Source of the DNA: Ochrobactrum sp. Q0168
GTDB lineage: Bacteria > Pseudomonadota > Alphaproteobacteria > Rhizobiales > Rhizobiaceae
Reading direction: 5' to 3'
Assembly (NCBI RefSeq): GCF_016427605.1
Contig: NZ_JAELXQ010000003.1
Span: 292,630-356,629 of the forward strand
DNA: 64,000 nucleotides
In this document: positions 44,174 to 53,075 of the stretch, in pieces
Layout: each line of letters begins with the position of its first letter
How positions within the stretch are numbered: position 1 is the first letter of the stretch
Program-made: the position numbers and the translations under genes
Notes under the pieces: generated by a model
The model's input: only the letters and a program-made list of their open reading frames with translations
Told to the model about the DNA's origin: nothing
The model's database searches: none

Positions 44174-45234
44174 GCCGCACCACCATTTCCTCAGACATCA
44201 CCATTGGACGTCAGCCATTCTTCAGTATTCCTGATTGGATTACACTCGGCCTGGTGCTTCTGTCCTTTATCGTGCCACTTGTCAGCACCAATCCGCAGGT
44301 CTTGTCTCAGACCAATTTGATCCTGATCGCGGCAACGGCGGCACTCGGCGTCTATATTATGCAACGGCTCGATCTGATGAGCTTCGCCGTTCCAGCTTTC
44401 ATGGCTGTCGGTGGCTATACCGTTGCCATATTGAGCCTGAGGCTTGGCATTACCGACATTTTTGTCCTCTCGGTCGCAGCCTTTCTCGTGCCGGTGCTCT
44501 GTGCAATTCCGCTCGGCTCGTTGATATTGCGATTAAAGGGCGTCTATTTCGTGCTGGTCACTTTTGTGCTGACCGAAATCGTCCAGCTCCTGCTGTTTGA
44601 AGCTGAGCCGTTGACGGGTGGAGCAAACGGACTCGTCGGCATGTCACCGGTGACTCTATTCGGCATGGACCTGTGGGACAATTCCCACGTTGTGCTCACC
44701 ACCTGCGCACTCGCCTTCGCCGGTTTCCTGATCACTGCCGCCTTCACACGTTGGTATCGCTACGAATTTGCAGCCATTGAGACCAACGATGTGCTGGCGG
44801 AAAGCCTCGGCCTCCCGGTCTGGAAATATAAGGCGATGGCGTTCTGCGTTGCAGCTGGCGTGTCGGGCTTCGCAGGCTTTGCGCTCGTCAACATGCTCTT
44901 GACCGCCCATCCCACGTCCTTCGCTCCAATGTCATCAATCACCTACATCACTTACGCGATCGTTGGTGGAAAGCGGACCATTTTGGGCTCGCTTGTGGGT
45001 GCTATCGTTCTGGTCTCGGCGACCAATTACTTCGCACTTTCCGGTGAACTGTCACCTGGTCTCTTCGGTGTGCTGATCATTGTTGTGACGCTTGTGGCGC
45101 GCGGCGGTCTGGTCGGTATCGCAATCACGCTCATCAAGCGTCTGCGCGGCACAGATGGTGGCTCGGTTGGGAAAGATCGGACTAAAGCGGCGGTGCATGA
45201 AGGCAATCTTGCTATTGGGGAGAATGGTCGATGA
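44170..45234 (+). CDS. Branched-chain-type ABC transporter permease (LivM-like)
   Basis: A 354-aa inner-membrane protein with a longer N-terminus than LivH and a basic C-terminal tail of about 30 residues. A-A-L-G-V-Y-I is near residue 57, and the motif Y-A-I-V-G-G-K-R-T-I-L-G-S-L-V-G near residue 260. The ATG lies in the LivH-like stop overlap (ATGA), and its own stop overlaps the LivG-like ATG. Confidence 0.92.
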   Translation: MSRTTISSDITIGRQPFFSIPDWITLGLVLLSFIVPLVSTNPQVLSQTNLILIAATAALGVYIMQRLDLMSFAVPAFMAVGGYTVAILSLRLGITDIFVLSVAAFLVPVLCAIPLGSLILRLKGVYFVLVTFVLTEIVQLLLFEAEPLTGGANGLVGMSPVTLFGMDLWDNSHVVLTTCALAFAGFLITAAFTRWYRYEFAAIETNDVLAESLGLPVWKYKAMAFCVAAGVSGFAGFALVNMLLTAHPTSFAPMSSITYITYAIVGGKRTILGSLVGAIVLVSATNYFALSGELSPGLFGVLIIVVTLVARGGLVGIAITLIKRLRGTDGGSVGKDRTKAAVHEGNLAIGENGR

Positions 45235-45989
45235 ACCAAACTTCAACAGATGCCCTGAAAGCGGATCGCATCTCCAAGGCATTCGGCGGACTGAAGGTCT
45301 TCACCGATGTCAGTTTCACCTTGCCAGCTGGCGGACTTCTCGGCGTCATCGGACCGAACGGTGCTGGCAAGACCACGATGATCAATATCATCTCGGGTCG
45401 ACTGAAGCCAAGCTCGGGCCGTGTTCTTCTTGGCGACACGCAGATCGACGGCAAGCCTGTCTATGAGAATGCTGGTCGAGGTCTGGTGCGCAGCTTCCAG
45501 CAGACCGCAACCTTCAATGGCTACACCGTCGAGGACAATCTTCTTTCGGCGCTCCGCTTTTCAAAGAGAGGGCGGTCGGCACTCGAACAGCTGTCTCCGC
45601 TGCTTGATCAGTTTGGTCTCGTCGAAAACTGGACGCGCAGTGCGGAAATTCTTCCCTACGGACTTCAGAAGATGCTGGGTCTCACCATGGCACTTGCAAC
45701 ACAGCCAAAGGTGCTTCTGCTCGATGAACCGGCGGCAGGGTTGGAAAAATCCGAGCGCACCAACATCGATACATATGTGCGTTTCGCTCAAGAAGCCTTC
45801 GGCTGCGGTGTGCTTCTGGTTGAGCACGATATGGAGTTGATCAAACGTCTGTGTCCGTCGGTCATTGTTCTCGATGGCGGCAAGCTCATTGCAGAAGGGC
45901 CGCCGGAAACGGTGCTGACAAATCCGGATGTAATCAATGCCTATCTTGGGGGCAGCGATGAGGAGGAAGACGATGCTCAGCATTCGTGA
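45231..45989 (+). CDS. Branched-chain-type ABC transporter ATPase (LivG-like)
   Basis: A 252-aa ATPase. Walker A G-P-N-G-A-G-K-T (about 43-50). The signature region reads L-P-Y-G-L-Q-K-M-L-G, with Y-G-L replacing the usual G-Q, a common LivG deviation. Walker B is V-L-L-L-D-E-P-A-A-G-L, H-loop V-E-H-D. Its end overlaps the LivF-like gene by 17 nt. Confidence 0.92.
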   Translation: MNQTSTDALKADRISKAFGGLKVFTDVSFTLPAGGLLGVIGPNGAGKTTMINIISGRLKPSSGRVLLGDTQIDGKPVYENAGRGLVRSFQQTATFNGYTVEDNLLSALRFSKRGRSALEQLSPLLDQFGLVENWTRSAEILPYGLQKMLGLTMALATQPKVLLLDEPAAGLEKSERTNIDTYVRFAQEAFGCGVLLVEHDMELIKRLCPSVIVLDGGKLIAEGPPETVLTNPDVINAYLGGSDEEEDDAQHS

Positions 45990-46665
45990 TTTGCATGTGA
46001 CCTATAGCGGCACGCACGCATTGTCTGGTGTCGATATCGCAGTCGAAGCCGGCCAGACAGTACTTCTCATCGGGGCCAATGGTGCGGGGAAGTCCAGTCT
46101 GATCAATGCTGTTATCGGGCTCGTCAGAGCGACTCGTGGCCAGATCAGTTTCGATGGCCGTGATATTTCCGGACTTTCGAGTGACGCGCGCGCCAGGCTT
46201 GGTATTGGCTACTCACCCGAGGGACGACGCGTTTTTCCAACCATGAGTGTCAAGGACAACGTGCTGGCTGGCGCCGGTTCGCTTGGCACACGTGATCAGT
46301 CGAAGGCCTGGGATCGTCTTGTGGCGAGTTTCCCTTTTCTGGCTGAACGTCAGGCCCAGCCAGCAGGTCAACTTTCGGGTGGCCAACAGCAATTGGTGGC
46401 GATTGCCAGAGCGATGTGCGGTGGCCCGAAACTATTGCTTTTGGATGAGCCGTTTCTGGGTCTCGCCCCGGTCTGGATCCAACAGATTTCGACCGCTGTA
46501 CGTCAGATGCAAGAGGACGGTATCGCAGTGCTCATGACCGAGCAGATGGCGCGGCCAGCACTCAAACTTGCGCATAGCGGACACATCATGCGCGGCGGTC
46601 TCATCCGCCGTTCGGGAACGACCAATGAAATCAGAGGTGCCGCACTGGCGGAAGAATATCTCTGA
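45973..46665 (+). CDS. Branched-chain-type ABC transporter ATPase (LivF-like)
   Basis: A 230-aa ATPase. GAGGAAG lies before the ATG at 45973. Walker A G-A-N-G-A-G-K-S, Y-S-P-E-G-R-R-V-F-P typical of LivF, signature L-S-G-G-Q-Q-Q, Walker B L-L-L-D-E-P-F-L-G-L. Near the C-terminus Q-M-A-R-P-A-L replaces the usual Q-N. It completes the importer; the CoA-transferase gene follows after 36 nt. Confidence 0.92.
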   Translation: MLSIRDLHVTYSGTHALSGVDIAVEAGQTVLLIGANGAGKSSLINAVIGLVRATRGQISFDGRDISGLSSDARARLGIGYSPEGRRVFPTMSVKDNVLAGAGSLGTRDQSKAWDRLVASFPFLAERQAQPAGQLSGGQQQLVAIARAMCGGPKLLLLDEPFLGLAPVWIQQISTAVRQMQEDGIAVLMTEQMARPALKLAHSGHIMRGGLIRRSGTTNEIRGAALAEEYL

Positions 46666-46701
46666 TCCGTTTGGTCTCCGAAATTCGACAGGAGAATTAT
46701 T

Positions 46702-47835
46702 TTGGGTAAATCCGCACCACTTCACGGTCTTACCGTTCTCGAGCTGGGGCACAGCGTGGCCGCTCCCTATGCAGGCCTTATTCTGGCAGAGTTGGGAGCA
46801 CGGGTAATCAAGATTGAAAACCCTTCCACTGGGGATTATGCGCGCGGTTGGGGTCCCCCCTTCTTCAAAGAAGACGCCACCGCATTTCACGCTCTAAACC
46901 GGGGAAAGGAAAGTCTCACACTCGATTTTTCAGACCCAGAACAATGTGCGCATCTCAAGAAGCTGATCCTTGGAGCTGATGCTGTTATCCAGAACCTGAG
47001 ACCTGGTCTGCTTACCAAATTTGGTATTGATGTCGACGAGATGCGGCGGCAGGCGCCTGGTATGATCTGGTGTGATATCGGCGCTTTTGGCAAAACTGGC
47101 CCGCTGTCGCGCAAGCTTGGTTATGATCCGCTGGCGCAGGCTTCGTCTGGCATCATGTCCATCACTGGCGAGGCGGATCGTCCTCCCGTCCGGGTCGGTG
47201 TGTCGCTCGTGGATATGGGGTCGGGGATGTGGACCGTCATCGGCCTGCTGGCAGCCCTTCTTGAGCGCAATAAAAATGGCGAAGGCGCACATATAGCAAC
47301 CTCTCTGTTTGAGACCGGGCTTGCCTGGATGACCATTCCGCTTGCCGCGCATGCGGTTGCAGGCGAAGTGCGCAAGCCTCATGGTTCCGGCCTAGCTGAA
47401 ATTGTGCCCTATCAGGCGTTCGAGGCAGATGACGGCTGGGTGATGATCGCAGCGGGCAATGACCGGTTGTTTGCAAAACTCTGCCAGGCGTTACCGGGGC
47501 TGGAGCATCTGGCTAAAGATCAGAGGTTTGCGCAAAACCGCGACAGAGTGTTGCTGCGCGACGAGTTGATACCACAGATCGCGGCCGCGGTGGCGAAACT
47601 CACGGTCAGCGAACTCGGCGAAAAACTCGATGCTGTCAGTGTGCCGAATTGCCCGCTTTTGACCATCGACAAGGTTTGGACCCATCCGCAGACCGAGGCT
47701 GTCGGTATTGTAGCGGAAGCTGACGGGCAGAAATGGATCGGCCTCCCATTCACCATTGACGACGCTCGCCCAACGTCGGGCGGTTCAGCGCCCACACTTG
47801 GAGCGCACAACCAGACAATTCGACAGGAAAGCTGA
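46702..47835 (+). CDS. Class III CoA-transferase (CaiB/BaiF family)
   Basis: A 377-aa enzyme that moves CoA between carboxylic acids, usually from succinyl-CoA. It starts with TTG after GGAGAA. V-L-E-L-G-H is near residue 12, V-I-K-I-E-N-P near 35, and the catalytic Asp142 is in L-G-Y-D-P-L-A-Q-A. It overlaps the enoyl-CoA hydratase gene (TGATG). In this family the human SUGCT enzyme activates glutarate and 3-hydroxy-3-methylglutarate. Here it probably makes the CoA thioester of the imported acid. Confidence 0.9.
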   Translation: MGKSAPLHGLTVLELGHSVAAPYAGLILAELGARVIKIENPSTGDYARGWGPPFFKEDATAFHALNRGKESLTLDFSDPEQCAHLKKLILGADAVIQNLRPGLLTKFGIDVDEMRRQAPGMIWCDIGAFGKTGPLSRKLGYDPLAQASSGIMSITGEADRPPVRVGVSLVDMGSGMWTVIGLLAALLERNKNGEGAHIATSLFETGLAWMTIPLAAHAVAGEVRKPHGSGLAEIVPYQAFEADDGWVMIAAGNDRLFAKLCQALPGLEHLAKDQRFAQNRDRVLLRDELIPQIAAAVAKLTVSELGEKLDAVSVPNCPLLTIDKVWTHPQTEAVGIVAEADGQKWIGLPFTIDDARPTSGGSAPTLGAHNQTIRQES

Positions 47836-48629
47836 TGGAACGCACCTATGAAACGCTCGAACTGGAGCGCATCGATGACCATGTGCTGTTGGTCCGGCTC
47901 AATAGGCCGCAAGCAGCCAATGCGATGAACACCCGGATGGGCGAGGAACTGATGGACCTTTTCGAGAGGTTCCAGATCGATGTCGAAGGCGTGCGCGCGA
48001 TTGTGCTGACGGGTTCCGGCGAAAAGGCCTTCTGCGCAGGCGGTGACCTTAAGGAACGCAATGGTATGACCGATGCGCAATGGTTGCGCCAGCATGCAAT
48101 GTTTGAGCGCATGCTCCGCGCAATAATTGCCTGTCCGGTGCCGCTGATTGGTGCAATCAATGGTGCGGCCTATGGTGGGGGCTGCGAGATTACGGCAGCT
48201 CTTGATTTTGCCTATGCGTCTGAAAATGCGCGTTTCGCATTGACCGAGGTAACGCTCGGCATCATGCCGGGTGCGGGTGGTACGCAGAACCTGCCGCGCG
48301 CCATGGGGGAACGACGCGCCAAGGAAGTTATCCTCACTGGCCTGCCTTTCACGGCGCAAGAGGCATTTGAGTGGGGGCTTATCAATCGTGTGTTCCCGCA
48401 GGCCGAGCTTCTTAGTGCAGCACTTGCCACTGCGCGTCGCATAGCGGGCAACGCGCCTATTTCTGTGCGCCAGGCCAAGCAGTCTATTCATCGCGGTTTG
48501 CAAATGTCACTGGCTGACGGTCTGGCTTTCGAGATCGAATGCTACAACCGCATGGTGTCGACCGAGGACCGTCACGAAGGCGTGCGCGCTTTCAATGAAA
48601 AACGCCCACCTGTCTTCAGGGGAGTTTAG
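47835..48629 (+). CDS. Enoyl-CoA hydratase/isomerase (crotonase family)
   Basis: A 264-aa crotonase. Oxyanion-hole stretches are A-F-C-A-G-G-D-L-K-E and N-G-A-A-Y-G-G-G-C-E. Both hydratase glutamates appear conserved: in L-T-E-V-T-L-G-I-M-P-G and R-A-K-E-V-I-L-T-G. So hydration rather than isomerisation is likely, for example of a methylglutaconyl-CoA-like substrate. It lies directly between CoA-transferase and HMG-CoA-lyase-like genes. Confidence 0.9.
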   Translation: MERTYETLELERIDDHVLLVRLNRPQAANAMNTRMGEELMDLFERFQIDVEGVRAIVLTGSGEKAFCAGGDLKERNGMTDAQWLRQHAMFERMLRAIIACPVPLIGAINGAAYGGGCEITAALDFAYASENARFALTEVTLGIMPGAGGTQNLPRAMGERRAKEVILTGLPFTAQEAFEWGLINRVFPQAELLSAALATARRIAGNAPISVRQAKQSIHRGLQMSLADGLAFEIECYNRMVSTEDRHEGVRAFNEKRPPVFRGV

Positions 48630-48632
48630 GTC

Positions 48633-49559
48633 ATGGCAGAGCATGTGACCTTGCGCGAAGTGGGACTTCGCGACGGAATTCAGATGGCAAAACGCTTTCT
48701 CGAGACCGATCGCAAACGCGAATGGGCAAGGCGACTTATTGCGGCTGGTGTCCGCGAAATCGAACTGACTTCTTTTGTACCGCCAAAGATCGTGCCGCAA
48801 TTTGCTGATGCAGACGTTTTGGCCACGAGCTTGCCTGACTTTTCTGGTGCGGTCTGTTCAGCACTGGTGCCCAATCTCAAAGGCGCCGAGCGGGCGCTTG
48901 CCGCTGGCTTTCGCCATATCAACTACGTGCTTTCAGTTTCTGAAGCCCATAGTCAGGCCAATGTCCGTCGTTCTACGGAAGAGGCGGTCGTGGAATTCGG
49001 ACGCATCGTGGCGCTGAAACAGTCGGAGGCCGGTCGCGATATGGTGCTCGCCTGTGGGCTGGCAACCAGTTTTGGGTGCACGCTGCAAGGTTATGTCGCG
49101 CCGGAACGCGTGTTCGAGATTGCCCGCCGTGTGACGGATATGGGGGCAGACGAGCTGATTGTGGCGGATACGGTCGGTTACGGCAATCCGGCGCAGGTCC
49201 ACGAAATCCTGCCGCCGATTGTCGAGATCGCAGATGGACGCCGCATCATCTGTCATTTCCACGATACGCGCGGCCTCGGCCTCGCCAATGTAGCAGCCGC
49301 GTTGGAAACAGGCGTCCGTGTGTTTGACAGTTCGCTGGCCGGACTTGGCGGATGTCCATTTGCACCGGGTGCAACAGGTAACATCAACACGGAGGATACA
49401 GCCTATATGCTTGAAAGCATGGGTTTTTCTACTGGTGTTGACATTGACGCCCTGCTGGATATCCGCCGCGATGTCGAAGCGTGGCTTGGCCAAGAAGAAC
49501 GCTACAGCGGCGCGATAGCACGCGCCGGTCTTCCCAAAACATTTTCAGTTGCAAAGTGA
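48633..49559 (+). CDS. HMG-CoA lyase-like enzyme
   Basis: A 308-aa TIM-barrel lyase of the HMGL family. E-V-G-L-R-D-G-I-Q near residue 8 holds the metal-binding Asp and catalytic Arg. C-H-F-H-D-T-R-G-L-G holds the metal His pair. The loop G-L-G-G-C-P-F-A-P-G-A-T-G-N holds the catalytic Cys. It would split HMG-CoA or a relative into acetyl-CoA and a keto acid. It starts 3 nt after the hydratase gene. Confidence 0.9.
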   Translation: MAEHVTLREVGLRDGIQMAKRFLETDRKREWARRLIAAGVREIELTSFVPPKIVPQFADADVLATSLPDFSGAVCSALVPNLKGAERALAAGFRHINYVLSVSEAHSQANVRRSTEEAVVEFGRIVALKQSEAGRDMVLACGLATSFGCTLQGYVAPERVFEIARRVTDMGADELIVADTVGYGNPAQVHEILPPIVEIADGRRIICHFHDTRGLGLANVAAALETGVRVFDSSLAGLGGCPFAPGATGNINTEDTAYMLESMGFSTGVDIDALLDIRRDVEAWLGQEERYSGAIARAGLPKTFSVAK

Positions 49560-49568
49560 GACTACGCT

Positions 49569-50747
49569 ATGACCAATACTGTCGCTACCATGGAACTGGG
49601 CGAAGACTTTCCGGAACTGCGTGAATCGATCCGTCGTATTTGTGAAAACTATCCGCTCGATTACTGGGCAAAGCTTGATGAAAAATCTGGATACCCGTCT
49701 GAATTTGTACAAGAGTTGACGGATGGAGGCTTTCTGGCGGCGCTCATCCCGGAAGAGTTTGGCGGAGCTGGATTGCCACTGCGCGCTGCGGCTGTGATTT
49801 TGGAAGAAATCAATGCCTGTGGCTGTCAGGCGAGCCCTGCACATGCGCAAATGTATATCATGGGCACATTGCTGCGCCACGGTTCAGAAGAGCAGAAGCG
49901 CACTTACTTGCCTGAGATCGCCGCTGGACGGCTGCGCCTCCAGGCCTTTGGCGTGACAGAGCCGACGACTGGTTCGGACACGACGCAGCTCAAAACCCGA
50001 GCCGTGCGTGACGGTGATCACTATGTGATCAATGGCCAGAAAGTATGGACGTCGCGCGCGCTTTATTCTGATCTCCTTCTGCTTCTAGCCCGCACCACAC
50101 CGCTTGATCGGGTTGCCAAGAAAACGGACGGCATTTCGGTTTTCCTGATCGATCTGCGCGAAGCGCGTGGAAACGGTGTTGATATTCGCCCGATCAACGC
50201 ATTGATCAACCACAACACGACGGAAGTTTTCATCGAAAACCTACGCGTACCGGCGTCAGCGCTGATCGGTGAGGAAGGCAAAGGTTTCCGCTACATTCTG
50301 GATGGCATGAATGCAGAACGCATTCTCGTTGCGTCGGAATGTGTTGGCGATGGCCGCTATATGGTCCGCCGCGCGGTGGAATATGCCAAGGAACGTCGCG
50401 TTTTCAATCGCGAAATCGGCGCTAATCAAGGTGTGCAATTCCCCATTGCTCGCGCCCATGCGGAACTTGAAGCCGCCGATCTTATGGCCCGTAAGGCTGC
50501 TGCCTTGTTCGACGCGCACCAGCCCTGCGGTGGCGAAGCCAATATTGCCAAACTGCTTGCCTCGGAGGCGACCTGGAAAGCAGCTGATACTGCGCTGCAG
50601 ACGTTTGGTGGCTTCGGTTATGCAGTGGAATACGGCATCGAACGGAAGTGGCGTGAGTGCCGCATTTATCAGACTGCGCCGATCTCGACCAACATGATCC
50701 TGGCCTATGTTAGTCAGCACATGTTGGGTCTCCCACGATCCTATTGA
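49569..50747 (+). CDS. Acyl-CoA dehydrogenase (isovaleryl/long-chain-type catalytic base)
   Basis: A 392-aa FAD enzyme. F-G-V-T-E-P-T-T-G-S-D and V-W-T-S-R are FAD/substrate stretches. At the place of the MCAD catalytic Glu the sequence is Y-Q-T-A-P, without Glu. Instead Glu250 in M-N-A-E-R-I-L-V-A aligns with the base of isovaleryl-CoA and long-chain acyl-CoA dehydrogenases. That suits a 3-branched acyl chain. It is the fourth consecutive CoA-linked gene. Confidence 0.9.
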   Translation: MTNTVATMELGEDFPELRESIRRICENYPLDYWAKLDEKSGYPSEFVQELTDGGFLAALIPEEFGGAGLPLRAAAVILEEINACGCQASPAHAQMYIMGTLLRHGSEEQKRTYLPEIAAGRLRLQAFGVTEPTTGSDTTQLKTRAVRDGDHYVINGQKVWTSRALYSDLLLLLARTTPLDRVAKKTDGISVFLIDLREARGNGVDIRPINALINHNTTEVFIENLRVPASALIGEEGKGFRYILDGMNAERILVASECVGDGRYMVRRAVEYAKERRVFNREIGANQGVQFPIARAHAELEAADLMARKAAALFDAHQPCGGEANIAKLLASEATWKAADTALQTFGGFGYAVEYGIERKWRECRIYQTAPISTNMILAYVSQHMLGLPRSY

Positions 50748-50755
50748 GGTCCATC

Positions 50756-52111
50756 ATGGATAGCATCACGATCAAGGCCGCGGAGTTCATCAGGGATTTC
50801 GACCTCGCTCATGTTCCGGCAGAGGCGGTTCACGCCGCACGCATCGGTATCGTGGACTGTGTCGGCACTATGCTTGCCGGCGCGCGCGAACCGGCGGTCC
50901 AACTCGTCGCGACGATTGCAACGCCCGCCCGTGGGAGCAATGACGCACCCGGCGCCGTCAACGGCCAGCGATATGGTGCGGCGGATGCCGCACTCGTCAA
51001 TGGCGTGGCGGCTCATGTTCTGGATTTTGATGATGTGGCGCTTGCCGGTCATCCCAGTGCGGTACTGGTGCCCATGATCTTGGCGGAAGGATATGCGTTG
51101 CAATCCTCTGGCCAGGAGGCGCTGGAAGCCTATCTCGTCGGTTACGAATTGTGGGCCCATCTGGCAGCGCTCGAGACGGGACGCTTACATGACCGTGGGT
51201 TCCATCCCACCGCGGTCATGGGAACGCTGGCCTGTGCTGCTGGTGCTGCTAAGCTCAACAAGCTTTCTTCTGAAGAAACCGCACATGCGTTGGCTATTGC
51301 TGCTTCGCTGGCGGCTGGTTTGGTTGCAAACTTTGGTTCGATGACCAAGTCGCTGCATGCCGGACGAACGGCGCAATCAGGCATTCAGGCGGCGCGACTT
51401 GCCAAGACAGGCTACACTGGTAGCACTGATGCGCTTGAGCACCGGGTGGGTTTCCTGCAATCATTTTCACCGTCAGGGGCTCCGATCTTGAGTGCCGATG
51501 CGTTCAGAATCGGTGAGGAATCGATGGCTGCGCGTTATGGCGTCAATATTAAACGCTATCCCACATGCTACGCGACCCATCGTTCTATTGATGCCATGCT
51601 CGATCTTGTTGATGAAAATGATATTGCTCCATCCGAAATCGCGAAAATCAATGTTCATACAGGTGTGACCCAGCAACTCATGTTGCGCAACGCTCGCCCG
51701 CAGACCGGTTTGGCAGCCAAATTCTCGATGGAGTTCGCAATGGCGAGTGCTGTCGTGGCCCGACGAGTGGGGCTGAAGGAGTTGACAGATGAATTCGTCA
51801 GTCGCAGCGACGTGCAGTCTATGCTGGAGCGTGTCGAGGTGACGGTCAATGAAGAAGAAGCGGGCGAAGATCTACCGTTTGCACCGTTCGATCTCGTCTG
51901 GATCACCCTGAAAGATGGCACAGTGCTGCGTCACGAACCGGTGGAACATGCACGTGGAAGCTGGCAGATGCAGCTTGACCGTGAAGCTTTGAAGGAAAAA
52001 TTCGAAGATTGCGCGGGCATTCTCCTGCCCGAAGAAAAGCTGGGTCCGTTTTTTGAAAAGCTATACCGCATCGAGGAAATGAAAGATCTGCGCGAGCTTG
52101 ATCTGGTGTGA
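50756..52111 (+). CDS. MmgE/PrpD-family protein (first copy)
   Basis: A 451-aa protein of the 2-methylcitrate-dehydratase superfamily. The ATG at 50756 follows GAGG; an upstream in-frame TTG is less likely. V-D-C-V-G-T-M-L-A-G is near residue 30, and H-V-L-D-F-D-D near 85 corresponds to the active-site H-x-x-D-x-D region. M-T-K-S-L-H-A-G-R-T-A and K-R-Y-P-T-C-Y-A-T-H also fit the fold. Relatives include PrpD, cis-aconitate decarboxylase and epimerases. A paralogue is at 56250. Confidence 0.88.
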   Translation: MDSITIKAAEFIRDFDLAHVPAEAVHAARIGIVDCVGTMLAGAREPAVQLVATIATPARGSNDAPGAVNGQRYGAADAALVNGVAAHVLDFDDVALAGHPSAVLVPMILAEGYALQSSGQEALEAYLVGYELWAHLAALETGRLHDRGFHPTAVMGTLACAAGAAKLNKLSSEETAHALAIAASLAAGLVANFGSMTKSLHAGRTAQSGIQAARLAKTGYTGSTDALEHRVGFLQSFSPSGAPILSADAFRIGEESMAARYGVNIKRYPTCYATHRSIDAMLDLVDENDIAPSEIAKINVHTGVTQQLMLRNARPQTGLAAKFSMEFAMASAVVARRVGLKELTDEFVSRSDVQSMLERVEVTVNEEEAGEDLPFAPFDLVWITLKDGTVLRHEPVEHARGSWQMQLDREALKEKFEDCAGILLPEEKLGPFFEKLYRIEEMKDLRELDLV

Positions 52112-52165
52112 CGAAACAACGGCCCGATACGAAATGCATACATGTTTGATCTGGAACGATTTGTG

Positions 52166-53053
52166 ATGAACAGCTTGCCCAACCGACAGATACCCGGCGT
52201 CTATCACCGTCGCTTCGGTTCTTTTCTCGTGACAGCCCTTTCCGACGGTTATGTTGAGATGGGTTATGATATTTTCCGTGAATTCGAACCGCATGAAGTC
52301 GACGAGATGATGGCGCGGGATCATCGGGTTTCACCGCCGAGAATCTCGGTTAATTGTTTCCTTCTGCGCGGTCCTGCCGGCACCGTGTTGATTGATTGTG
52401 GTTCCGGCGAAAAATTCGGCCCGACGGCGGGGAAATTGTTCGAAAATCTTGAGGCAGCTGGCGTGCGGTCGGAGGAGGTGGACCATATTCTCCTCACGCA
52501 TTGTCACCCGGATCATTCCTGTGGACTGACCGATCCTGTGACGGGTGAACGATTGTTTGCGAATGCGACGGTGATCGCCAACCGCAAGGAAATCGAGCAT
52601 TGGTACTCTGATACCGAAATGCAAGCAGCAGACGAACGTAAGCGGCTTCGTTATTTCGGTTGGGCACGTGAGCAGGTGGACCCGTATCGTGACGGGCGAC
52701 TAAGACTTGCTGACGACGGCGAAGAAGTGCTGCCAGGCATTACACTTGTGGAATGCGCGGGCCATACGCCGGGCCACAGTACCTGGCTCTTGAATTCGGA
52801 AGGCAAGCAGATGATTGTCTGGGGCGATCTTGCGCATGTTCCCGAAATTCAGGTTGCCCGCCCCGAAGTTTCAATGAGCTTTGATCATGATCCGGATATG
52901 GCGGCTCGTAACCGCACAAACTTGCTGGCGCGGATTTTCGAACAGGACATGCTCGTTGCCGGAATGCATATTCATTTTCCCGGATTCGGCTGGCTTGTGC
53001 GGCAGGGAACCGGATATAGGGTCGCTACTGAACAATGGAACTTTGAAATCTGA
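52166..53053 (+). CDS. Metallo-beta-lactamase-fold hydrolase (first copy)
   Basis: A 295-aa MBL-fold enzyme. I chose the ATG at 52166 (GGAAC upstream) because its paralogue at 60376 starts at the same aligned point; an ATG at 52142 also exists. The metal site is L-T-H-C-H-P-D-H-S; further ligands are in G-H-T-P-G-H-S and V-W-G-D. The C-terminus has G-M-H-I-H-F-P-G-F. No signal peptide. It is probably a lactonase or thioesterase-like hydrolase; the substrate is unknown. Confidence 0.87.
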   Translation: MNSLPNRQIPGVYHRRFGSFLVTALSDGYVEMGYDIFREFEPHEVDEMMARDHRVSPPRISVNCFLLRGPAGTVLIDCGSGEKFGPTAGKLFENLEAAGVRSEEVDHILLTHCHPDHSCGLTDPVTGERLFANATVIANRKEIEHWYSDTEMQAADERKRLRYFGWAREQVDPYRDGRLRLADDGEEVLPGITLVECAGHTPGHSTWLLNSEGKQMIVWGDLAHVPEIQVARPEVSMSFDHDPDMAARNRTNLLARIFEQDMLVAGMHIHFPGFGWLVRQGTGYRVATEQWNFEI

Positions 53054-53075
53054 AAGGCTTCGCTACGGATTGAAC

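Noticed and set aside
47520..48503. Leftward open frame of 327 codons opposite the CoA-transferase and hydratase genes
   Set aside because: It spans parts of two real genes on the other strand and shows no domain.
46702..50747. Leucine/isovalerate (liu) operon
   Set aside because: The hydratase, lyase and dehydrogenase families fit, but there is no methylcrotonyl-CoA carboxylase, and a CoA-transferase is present instead.
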